This document shows positions 16,230-24,067 of a DNA stretch of 64,000 nt, piece by piece. The DNA comes from Pedobacter nutrimenti (GTDB taxonomy: Bacteria; Bacteroidota; Bacteroidia; Sphingobacteriales; Sphingobacteriaceae): positions 186,001 to 250,000 of the forward strand of contig NZ_QKLU01000007.1 of assembly GCF_003208655.1 (NCBI RefSeq). Reading direction: 5' to 3'. Position 1 is the stretch's first letter; the number at the start of each line of letters is the position of its first letter. The translations under genes were made by a program, and so were the position numbers. The notes under the pieces are model-generated. The model saw nothing but the letters and a program-made list of their open reading frames with translations, searched no databases and was not told the DNA's origin.

Positions 16230-17453
16230 ATGAATTACCCGCATATCATAGAGCAGATCAAAGAAGAGGTGCATAATGTGTTTCATAATGGTAAGGATGA
16301 CCGGCTGATCTATCACAATTTGTTACATACTGAGCAGGTGGTCAGGCATATTGTGAAACTCGCAGGACATTACCAGCTCAGCGATTCCGATTTTTTTACA
16401 GTGATGGCCGCAGGATGGTTTCACGATACCGGTTATTTTACCGACTGCAAAAACCATGAAAATGTGGGTGCAGAAAATGCAAAAAACTTTCTTCAAAAAG
16501 TAGGGGTTCCCCAGGAAGTGATCAAAGAAGTTGAAGCTTGTATTCTTTCTACAAAAATGCCCCAGAAGCCCGAAGGCCTGCTCCAACAGATTATTTGTGA
16601 CGCAGACCTTTATCATTTGGGTACGGATGATTTTAAAGAAAAAAATAAAACCATGCGTAAGGAAGCTGAAGCATTCAAAGGGCATGAAATTGATAAACAG
16701 CAATGGAGGGTCCACACCATTGCTTTTTTGGAAAGCCAGCATTTTCACACGACATACGCCCGGGAACACCTGGAAAAAGGCCGGCTGAAAAACCTGGAAG
16801 AACTAAAGGAAAAATCATTGAAATTTCAGCAGGATCAGGATCTTATACTTATGAATGAACAAAACATTGCTGTCGCGGAAACAGATGCGCTGCAGAAAAA
16901 AGATAAAAAGAAAAAACTGGAGCGCCCCGACAAAGGGATTGAAACCATGTTCCGGATTACGGCAGGAAATCACCAGCGCTTAAGCGATATGGCAGACAAC
17001 AAAGCCCACATTATGATTTCCACCAATTCGATCATATTGTCTGTCATCCTGAGTATCCTGCTGCGCAAATTGGAAGACAATCCGCATCTGATTGTTCCAA
17101 CCTTACTGCTGCTGATTATTTGTGTGGTGACCATGGTCTTTTCTATTCTTGCCACCAGGCCAACCATTCCTTCGGGAAAGTTTACCCAGCAGGATGTCGA
17201 TCAAAAAAAAGTGAACCTCTTGTTTTTTGGTAACTTTTATGGAATGAGTCTTACTGATTATGAAAGCGGAATGTTACAGATGATGGAAGACCGGGATTTT
17301 CTGTATGGCAGTCTGATCAGGGATTTACATGGGCAGGGCGTCGTATTAGGCCGTAAATACCGCTTACTGCGAATTGCCTATAATGTGTTTATGTTTGGAA
17401 TTGTGGCCTCTGTTTTGGCTTTTATCATCGCAATGGTATTTGTAGCAATGTAG
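16230..17453 (+). CDS. HD-domain hydrolase fused to a PycTM (DUF5706) membrane domain
   Basis: A 407-residue protein. Residues of about 1-190 form an HD phosphohydrolase domain. Metal ligands are visible as YHNLLHTEQV (His33), WFHDTGY (His65-Asp66), the following His76 and CDADLYHLG. A charged linker leads to a C-terminal domain of about 165 residues with three hydrophobic helices and the start GIETMFRITAGNHQRLSDMAD. I recognise that domain as the Pycsar-effector transmembrane domain (DUF5706). In Pycsar defence that domain is triggered by cyclic pyrimidine nucleotides, but no cyclase gene is seen here. ATG 16230 is used instead of GTG 16182, which lies in the divergent gene's start region. 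The gene ends 4 bases before ppk1, so the two are surely co-expressed. Confidence 0.8.
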   Translation: MNYPHIIEQIKEEVHNVFHNGKDDRLIYHNLLHTEQVVRHIVKLAGHYQLSDSDFFTVMAAGWFHDTGYFTDCKNHENVGAENAKNFLQKVGVPQEVIKEVEACILSTKMPQKPEGLLQQIICDADLYHLGTDDFKEKNKTMRKEAEAFKGHEIDKQQWRVHTIAFLESQHFHTTYAREHLEKGRLKNLEELKEKSLKFQQDQDLILMNEQNIAVAETDALQKKDKKKKLERPDKGIETMFRITAGNHQRLSDMADNKAHIMISTNSIILSVILSILLRKLEDNPHLIVPTLLLLIICVVTMVFSILATRPTIPSGKFTQQDVDQKKVNLLFFGNFYGMSLTDYESGMLQMMEDRDFLYGSLIRDLHGQGVVLGRKYRLLRIAYNVFMFGIVASVLAFIIAMVFVAM

Positions 17454-17457
17454 CAAC

Positions 17458-19500
17458 ATGGAAAGGGATACCTATTTTAACCGTGACCTGAGCTGGCTGG
17501 GTTTCAATGAAAGGGTCTTGATGGAAGCCGAAAATCCAAGGGTCCCCTTATTGGAACGCATCAAATTCCTGTCCATTTATTCTTCCAATCTCGACGAATT
17601 TTACAGGGTAAGGATGCCGGTTGTGATGGCCATAAATGCGATTATTAAAGAACAGGAAACCGAAGAAACCGCATTAAAAGTAAAAGCACTGATCAATCTG
17701 CAGCAGCAACGTTTTGGAGAGGTGCTGAAAAATGATATTTTACCAGAGCTTGAAAAAAACGGTATCAAATGGCTTTACAATATTGATATCCCCCAATTCC
17801 TGGAAGAGCAGGTGGGTAAAATCTTTTTCAATGACATCCTGAGCCATATTCATCCGGAAAACATAGAAACAGAAGGGAAAGATTTTTTTGCGCAGAACAA
17901 CCAGCTTTACCAAATGGTCGTGCTCAGGGATAACTCAGGACAAGAACGGCTGGAGTTGATCCATATCCCTTCGGACCTGTTGCCCAGATTTTATAGTTTA
18001 ACTTATAAAAATCAGCATTATGTCCTTTTTATAGAAGATATTATTAAACTCCATTTGCAGTATCTTTTTCCAAATGATCAGGTATGTGGGGCCTTTAATG
18101 TTAAAATTACCAGGGATGCCGAATTGAGACTGGAGGAAGAGCTGGATGCCGATATGGCCATTTTAATAGAAAAAGAGCTGCTGAAAAGAGATCTGGGGGC
18201 TGCAACGCGCTTCCTTTGTCAGCCTGGAATACCGCTTCGTCATGTATACCGTATGGTCTATGCTTTAAAACTGGAAAAGGCTTCGGTTGTTATTGGTGGT
18301 GTTTATCATAACCTCAAAGACCTGAATGGTTTTCCCCTGCAAGACAAAAAGCTGGAATATCCGGCCTGGCCACAAGCCGATGCCTTTCAGATTGCCAAAG
18401 GAACTGGTTTATTTGAAGAGATTGAAAGAAAAGACAGGTTGATCAATGTTCCGTACCAAAGCTATGATCCTGTACTCCGTTTTTTTAATGAAGCCTCTTT
18501 AGATCCCCAGGTGGAGGAAATTTATTGTACGCTTTACCGGGTTGCAAATCCTTCTAAAATTGTACAGGCCCTGGTCAATGCGGCGAGAAATCATAAAAAA
18601 GTGGTGGTCATGCTGGAACTCAAAGCTAGATTTGATGAGGCCAATAACTTAAAATGGGCTGCAGAAATGAAGGCAGGTGGGGTAAAAATTATCTACAGCA
18701 GCGTTTCTTTTAAAGTCCATGCTAAAGTTGCCCTGCTGAAACGGAAAACAGAAATGGGAATGCGCTATATTGGGCTGCTGGCCACAGGTAACCTCAATGA
18801 AAGCACTGCCCGGTTTTATACAGATCACATTCTGCTGACGGCCAATGAAGCCTTGTTGAAAGAACTGGAATTGCTTTTTGGTTTTTTGGGTAAAAAGAAA
18901 AAAAGACCAGCGGAAGAGGATTACATAGATTTTCGTCATTTACTGGTTGCCCAGTTTAATTTACAAACCAGGTTTTTGGCCCTGATTGACCGGGAAATAG
19001 AAAATGTTTCCAAAGGCTTGCCTGGGCGTATTACGATAAAACTCAATAACCTGGAAGAAAAGGTCCTGATCTCCAAATTGTATGAAGCTTCCAGGGCAGG
19101 GGTGCAGATCGAGTTAATTGTCCGCAGCATTTGCTGTCTGGTTCCCGGAGTTCGGGGTCAGAGTGAAAACATCAGGGTCAGACGTATTGTAGACCGTTAC
19201 CTGGAACACGGCCGTGTTTTTATTTTCCATAATGATGGAAAAGAAGAAGTTTTTCTGGGCTCGGCCGACTGGATGAACAGAAATATTTACAGCCGGATAG
19301 AAGTCTGTTTTCCTGTTTATGATCAGGAACTTAAAGAAAAAATACAGGCCATTATCGCTTTACAGCTGGCAGATAATGTTCAGGCAGTGGAGCTGGATGC
19401 GGAAATGAAAAATATTCCCCTGAGTGGGGAACCGCCGCTGCGGTCTCAGGAAGCGGTTCATTATTTGTTGGCAACTAAACATGAAATGCATCAGGCATAG
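17458..19500 (+). CDS. ppk1: polyphosphate kinase 1
   Basis: A 680-residue enzyme that reversibly transfers the terminal phosphate of ATP to inorganic polyphosphate. The N-domain start FNRDLSWLGFNERVL and the LSIYSSNLDEFYRVRMP segment are diagnostic. The first catalytic-core domain has the autophosphorylated histidine in FKVHAKVALL (His421), followed by ATGNLNESTARFYTDH. The second has the conserved LEHGRVF histidine (His584) and SADWMNRN. The length is normal for PPK1. The gene follows the HD/PycTM gene by 4 bases and starts a run of envelope phosphoesterase and kinase-like genes. This places polyphosphate metabolism at the centre of the unit. Confidence 0.96.
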   Translation: MERDTYFNRDLSWLGFNERVLMEAENPRVPLLERIKFLSIYSSNLDEFYRVRMPVVMAINAIIKEQETEETALKVKALINLQQQRFGEVLKNDILPELEKNGIKWLYNIDIPQFLEEQVGKIFFNDILSHIHPENIETEGKDFFAQNNQLYQMVVLRDNSGQERLELIHIPSDLLPRFYSLTYKNQHYVLFIEDIIKLHLQYLFPNDQVCGAFNVKITRDAELRLEEELDADMAILIEKELLKRDLGAATRFLCQPGIPLRHVYRMVYALKLEKASVVIGGVYHNLKDLNGFPLQDKKLEYPAWPQADAFQIAKGTGLFEEIERKDRLINVPYQSYDPVLRFFNEASLDPQVEEIYCTLYRVANPSKIVQALVNAARNHKKVVVMLELKARFDEANNLKWAAEMKAGGVKIIYSSVSFKVHAKVALLKRKTEMGMRYIGLLATGNLNESTARFYTDHILLTANEALLKELELLFGFLGKKKKRPAEEDYIDFRHLLVAQFNLQTRFLALIDREIENVSKGLPGRITIKLNNLEEKVLISKLYEASRAGVQIELIVRSICCLVPGVRGQSENIRVRRIVDRYLEHGRVFIFHNDGKEEVFLGSADWMNRNIYSRIEVCFPVYDQELKEKIQAIIALQLADNVQAVELDAEMKNIPLSGEPPLRSQEAVHYLLATKHEMHQA

Positions 19501-19547
19501 ACCAAAAATTTTAAACGGCCTGAAGGATAAAAAATAACAGATCACTT

Positions 19548-20423
19548 ATGAAGATATTTTACAAAAGATGGATATGGACCTTGCCGCTGCTTGCACTTTT
19601 TGTGTTTTATGCCTGCAAGCCTGTTCAAAATAAACATACCAGTCCAAAAGGGTACGACCTGACGGCGCCTGAGAAATTCAATATGCCCGAAAGTTTACTG
19701 GAAATCAGCGGAATTGCTTTTCACAATGGAGATGGCCGGACGGTTTATTCCATTCAGGATGAAGACGGAAGGCTTTTTAAACAAAGTTGGGGGGTAAAAA
19801 AACAAAGTAATGTCCGTTTCGCTGAAAAAGGAGATTATGAAGACCTGGCCATTTTAAAAGAAACTGTTTTTGTGTTGAAAAGCTCGGGGACCATATATGT
19901 TTTTCCGCTCGGGGAGATTTATAAAAAGAAAGCAGAAAATGTAAAAGTGTGGAAACACATTCTGCCCGATGGAGAATATGAAAGCCTGTATGCAGATCAA
20001 AATACAAATAAACTCTATGCCATCTGTAAGAACTCTGATCAGGACCATAAAACCAGAAAATCATCGGGTTATGTATTCAATTATTATCCGGAGAATGGGA
20101 ATCTGGCGGTTTCCGGAGATTTTAAAATAGATTCCAAAGAAATTGAAGCCTTTGGGACGCCGATTAAATCGGGCTTAAAAACTTCAGCCCTGGCAAAAAA
20201 TCCGCGTACAAATGAATGGTATATCCTTTCCTCGGTATATAAATTGCTGGTGATTGCAACACCCGACTGGAAAATAAAAGAGGTTCACAAAATCAGTTCC
20301 TCTACTTTCAACCAACCCGAAGGCATTGCATTTGATCAACAGAGTAATTTGTATATTTCCAATGAAGGAGATGAAATTACGCCAGGTAATATTTTAAAAT
20401 TCAGGTATAAAGCAGTTAAATAA
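19548..20423 (+). CDS. SdiA-regulated-type lipoprotein (beta-propeller)
   Basis: A 291-residue predicted lipoprotein with N-terminal signal sequence and lipobox ending FVFYAC. The rest forms beta-propeller-like repeats typical of the SdiA-regulated / YjiK family, for example LLEISGIAFHNGDGRTVYSI, KGDYEDLAILKETVFVLKSSG and NQPEGIAFDQQSNLYISNEGDE. Proteins of this family are attached to the envelope. Some have been proposed to bind phosphate-containing or lipid ligands, but the function is unsettled. It lies 47 bp after ppk1 and 14 bp before the phosphatase-barrel fusion gene, so it is probably in the same operon. Confidence 0.75.
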   Translation: MKIFYKRWIWTLPLLALFVFYACKPVQNKHTSPKGYDLTAPEKFNMPESLLEISGIAFHNGDGRTVYSIQDEDGRLFKQSWGVKKQSNVRFAEKGDYEDLAILKETVFVLKSSGTIYVFPLGEIYKKKAENVKVWKHILPDGEYESLYADQNTNKLYAICKNSDQDHKTRKSSGYVFNYYPENGNLAVSGDFKIDSKEIEAFGTPIKSGLKTSALAKNPRTNEWYILSSVYKLLVIATPDWKIKEVHKISSSTFNQPEGIAFDQQSNLYISNEGDEITPGNILKFRYKAVK

Positions 20424-20437
20424 ATTTACATCCGCTC

Positions 20438-23400
20438 ATGAAAAGATGGTTGCTCCTGTTGATAGGCTTAGTCCTGCTAAATGCATCAAAAGCACAGGTC
20501 CCGGATACAATTTATTCCAGGGTCATTCTTATTGGTGATGCAGGAGAAATGGACATTGCCCAGAAAGCGGTGCTCAGGCATGCTGCCGATCACATCATTA
20601 AGGGGAAAACCACAGTGATGTATTTGGGGGATAACATTTACCCCAAAGGAATGGGTTTGCCCGGAAGTAAGGAAGAAGAAACAACCAAAAAAATTCTGCA
20701 GTCCCAGTACCAGCCCATGCGGGCGCAGGGAGCCCCGGTGTATTTTGTTCCCGGCAATCACGATTGGGACAAAATGGGGCCAGATGGACTTGCAAAAATT
20801 AAAAGGCAATGGGAATTCCTGGAAGAACAGCAGGATAGCCTGCTGAAATTAATTCCCCGAAATGGTTGTCCGGACCCTGTGGAAATCAATGTGTCTGCGG
20901 AACTGGTGATCATCGCATTTGACAGTGAATGGTGGCTTTTTCCTTTTAATAAAGACAATCCGGAGGCAGAATGCGACTGCAGCAGCAGGCAGGCTGTTCT
21001 GGACAGAATGGCTGAACTGCTGGATAAAAATAAAAATAAAGTTATCCTGCTGGCCTCGCACCATCCTTTCCAGAGTTATGGGAGCCATGGAGGCCGGTTT
21101 TCATTAAAAGACCATGTTTTTCCGTTTACGGCTTTGAACTCGAACCTGTGGATCCCCTTGCCGGTGCTGGGTTCTTTATACCCTTTTTTAAGATCAACTT
21201 TTCCCACACCCGAAGACCTGGGCAATCCATTGTATAAATACATGATTAAAAGTGTAAGCCAGGTGTTTAAAGGCTTTCCAAATGTTATTTATGTAGCCGG
21301 ACATGAACATGGCCTTCAGTTTATAAAAGATAAATCTGTGCAGGTGGTTAGCGGGGCGGGTGCCAAAAACAGTTATGCGGTAAAAGGGAAACATGCTTTG
21401 TATGCAAATGCAAAACAGGGTTATGTCATGGCAGACCAGCTTTCTGGAAAAAGAATGAAATTCACCTATTTTGCAGAAACAGATAGTGGAATCAGGGAAG
21501 TTTTTCAATACATTCAAGCTTATACACCGGTAGAAAGTAAAATGGCAGGTATAGCTGAACCCATTAAGGGAGACAGTATAGATGTTAAACTTCACCCGGC
21601 TTATGACCAGGTAGGGAAATTTCACCGCCTGTTGTTCGGTGAAAATTACCGCAAGGAATGGGCTGCCCAGACCAGGCTTCCGGTGATCAGGCTCTCAGAA
21701 ATTTATGGCGGCCTTAGCCCGGTCAAAACTGGCGGAGGTTTTCAAACCAATTCCCTGCGGCTGGTGGATAAGCAAGGTAAGGAATGGGTTTTAAGGAGTG
21801 TGATGAAAAGCCCCGAAAAAATCCTCCCTGAGGCCTTGAGAGAAACTTTTGCAAAGGATTGGGTGAATGATGCCATGAGTGCACAGCACCCTTATTCGGC
21901 ATTGGTGGTCCCTCCAATGGCCATTGCCGCCGGAGTTCCCCATGCCACACCAATTATTGGTGTGGTTTCCGCTGATCCCAACCTGGGTAAATACAGTAAG
22001 CTTTTTGTCAACCAGGTGTGCCTGCTGGAAGAAAGAGAACCAACAGGAGATTCCGACAATACACCCAAAATGATCCGGCACATGAATAAGGACAACGATT
22101 ATAATGTGGATGGCCGGGCTTTTTTAAGGGCCCGTTTACTGGATCTGCTGATAGGAGACTGGGATAGGCACAGCGACCAGTGGCGCTGGACCAAAGAAGA
22201 AAAAAAAGGAGAAGACCTTTATTCGCCCGTGCCAAGAGACAGGGACCAGGTGATGTATACCAATCAGGGTATCCTGCCTTATCTGGCAGCCCGTTCCTGG
22301 CTGGCGCCGAATTTGCAGGGCTTTGGAGGCAAAATTAAAGACATCCGTTACTCGCTGTGGAAAACCATGTTCCTTGGACGTTATCCGGCTTCTCAAATCC
22401 CGCATGAGGAATGGACGGCCATTGTACAGGAGTTTGTAAAGTCCCAGACCGACCAGGTACTGGAGGCTGGGTTGAAACGATTACCTGCTTCGGCCTATGG
22501 GCTCCGTCATGATGTCCTTTTAAAACAGCTCAAAGAGCGTAGGGACAATATTCCGGCTGCAATGGAAGAATACTATCGTTTTATAAATAAAATTGTGGAC
22601 ATTCATGCCAGTGGGAAAAATGAGCTGGTGCACCTAAAAGGGACCCCTGATAAAGGCATTAATGTTGTGCTGAACAAGGTCAACAAAAAAGGAGTTGTAC
22701 AGGATACGCTGATGAACAAAACCTATACCCCTGAGTTTACCAAAGAAATCCGTTTGTATATGGGTGGGGGAGAAGATAAAATTGTTCTGGACAATGCAAC
22801 CTCTTCCATTAAACTGAAAATTGTAGACAGTACCGGACGTAAAACCGTTGAAGTCTTGCAGGCCAAAAGAAAAGTAGCTTTGTACGACAGGGGAAAAAAA
22901 CTAACGCTGATGGGAGACAGCAGCCGTTTGAAACTGCACCTTTCAAAAGACAGCGCCAATACGGCTTTTTTACCGGTGAACCTGATGAATGTGACCATGC
23001 CACTGGTTACTGTAGAAGCCAATCCGGATGATGGTTTTCTGTTGGGACTTGGTTTTAAGCGGACCCACCAGGAAAGCTTCCGGAAACTTCCCTATAACGA
23101 TGTACAGGAATTTTTTGTCAGCCATTCTTTTTCGACCAAAGCTTTCAAGATCCGTTACAGCGGGGAATGGATACAGGCAATAGGTTCTGCAGACCTGCTG
23201 GTTAAAGCAGCAGTCAATGCCCCGGAAAATTCCCTGAACTTTTTCGGAAGAGGAAATGAGACCGTATTTAACAAAACAGGGGATTATAAAACTTTTTACC
23301 GGGCCAGGTTTAGTACCTACCAGGTCGATCCTGCCTTGCGATGGAAGTCCCTCTCGGGAATGAGCTTTAGCGCAGGGCCTTCCTTTCAGTTTTACCGCTA

Positions 23401-24049
23401 CAGTGCAGATGACAATACCGGACGTTTTATCAGTCAGCCTTCCGGAATTGGCTCTTATGACAGTTTAACCCTTGGAAAAGATAAACTTTTTGCAGGATTA
23501 GTGGCTAATTTTACCAACGATAAAAGAAACAGCAAAATTTTGCCAGCCTGGGGCAGTTATGTCAACATCAGGCTGCAGGGCTACACCGGTTTAAACGGCT
23601 ATTCAAAATCTTTTGTGCAGCTCATACCCGAAGTAGCCTTATATAAAAGTTTCAACACCAGGGGAACAATTGTTCTGGCCGAGCGCTTTGGGGGAGGGCT
23701 GACTTTTGGAAAAACAGCATTTTACCAGAGTTTGTTCCTGGGCGGACAAAGTAATTTATACGGTTTCAGGCAAAATCGTTTTGCCGGTCAGCACATGGCT
23801 TACAACAATCTTGAGCTTCGCGCCAAGATTGGAGATTTTGTCAGTTACCTTGTTCCGGGACAGGTTGGTGTGATCGGTTTTTATGATATTGGCCGGGTTT
23901 GGGAAAATGGCGAAAGCTCCGGCCGCTGGCACAATGGAACAGGTGCGGGAATTTATGCTACCGCAGCCCAGTACGCTGTAGTTAAATTTATTATGGGGCA
24001 TTCCACAGAAGGCTGGTACCCTAATTTTAATGTAGGAATGCGCTTTTAA
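20438..24049 (+). CDS. three-part fusion: metallophosphoesterase, kinase-like domain, outer-membrane barrel
   Basis: A 1203-residue protein with a signal peptide (1-19). Residues of about 25-345 are a calcineurin-like phosphoesterase with GDAGE (33-37), LGDNIYP (63-69), GNHDW (106-110), ASHHP (206-210) and GHEHG (288-292). Residues of about 395-640 have a kinase-like pattern. A Gly-rich stretch (GGLSPVKTGGGFQTNSLRL) is followed by VLRSVMK, then GDWDRHSDQW (573-582) and PRDRDQVMY (599-607). This resembles the DRHxxN and metal loops of HipA/PI3-kinase-like folds, but the Asn is Gln here. From about 860 to the end it is an Omp85/surface-antigen-type barrel with LGGQSNLYGFRQNRFAG, in which the usual RG(F/Y) motif is altered. 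The protein should sit in the outer membrane with the enzyme domains on one face. A shorter paralogue lies at 26419. Confidence 0.8.
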   Translation: MKRWLLLLIGLVLLNASKAQVPDTIYSRVILIGDAGEMDIAQKAVLRHAADHIIKGKTTVMYLGDNIYPKGMGLPGSKEEETTKKILQSQYQPMRAQGAPVYFVPGNHDWDKMGPDGLAKIKRQWEFLEEQQDSLLKLIPRNGCPDPVEINVSAELVIIAFDSEWWLFPFNKDNPEAECDCSSRQAVLDRMAELLDKNKNKVILLASHHPFQSYGSHGGRFSLKDHVFPFTALNSNLWIPLPVLGSLYPFLRSTFPTPEDLGNPLYKYMIKSVSQVFKGFPNVIYVAGHEHGLQFIKDKSVQVVSGAGAKNSYAVKGKHALYANAKQGYVMADQLSGKRMKFTYFAETDSGIREVFQYIQAYTPVESKMAGIAEPIKGDSIDVKLHPAYDQVGKFHRLLFGENYRKEWAAQTRLPVIRLSEIYGGLSPVKTGGGFQTNSLRLVDKQGKEWVLRSVMKSPEKILPEALRETFAKDWVNDAMSAQHPYSALVVPPMAIAAGVPHATPIIGVVSADPNLGKYSKLFVNQVCLLEEREPTGDSDNTPKMIRHMNKDNDYNVDGRAFLRARLLDLLIGDWDRHSDQWRWTKEEKKGEDLYSPVPRDRDQVMYTNQGILPYLAARSWLAPNLQGFGGKIKDIRYSLWKTMFLGRYPASQIPHEEWTAIVQEFVKSQTDQVLEAGLKRLPASAYGLRHDVLLKQLKERRDNIPAAMEEYYRFINKIVDIHASGKNELVHLKGTPDKGINVVLNKVNKKGVVQDTLMNKTYTPEFTKEIRLYMGGGEDKIVLDNATSSIKLKIVDSTGRKTVEVLQAKRKVALYDRGKKLTLMGDSSRLKLHLSKDSANTAFLPVNLMNVTMPLVTVEANPDDGFLLGLGFKRTHQESFRKLPYNDVQEFFVSHSFSTKAFKIRYSGEWIQAIGSADLLVKAAVNAPENSLNFFGRGNETVFNKTGDYKTFYRARFSTYQVDPALRWKSLSGMSFSAGPSFQFYRYSADDNTGRFISQPSGIGSYDSLTLGKDKLFAGLVANFTNDKRNSKILPAWGSYVNIRLQGYTGLNGYSKSFVQLIPEVALYKSFNTRGTIVLAERFGGGLTFGKTAFYQSLFLGGQSNLYGFRQNRFAGQHMAYNNLELRAKIGDFVSYLVPGQVGVIGFYDIGRVWENGESSGRWHNGTGAGIYATAAQYAVVKFIMGHSTEGWYPNFNVGMRF

Positions 24050-24067
24050 TTTTAAATAAAAAAGACC

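Noticed and set aside
16230..17453. A Pycsar anti-phage defence system
   Set aside because: Only the effector-type membrane domain is seen. No pyrimidine cyclase gene is in the neighbourhood and the domain is fused to an HD hydrolase beside ppk1.
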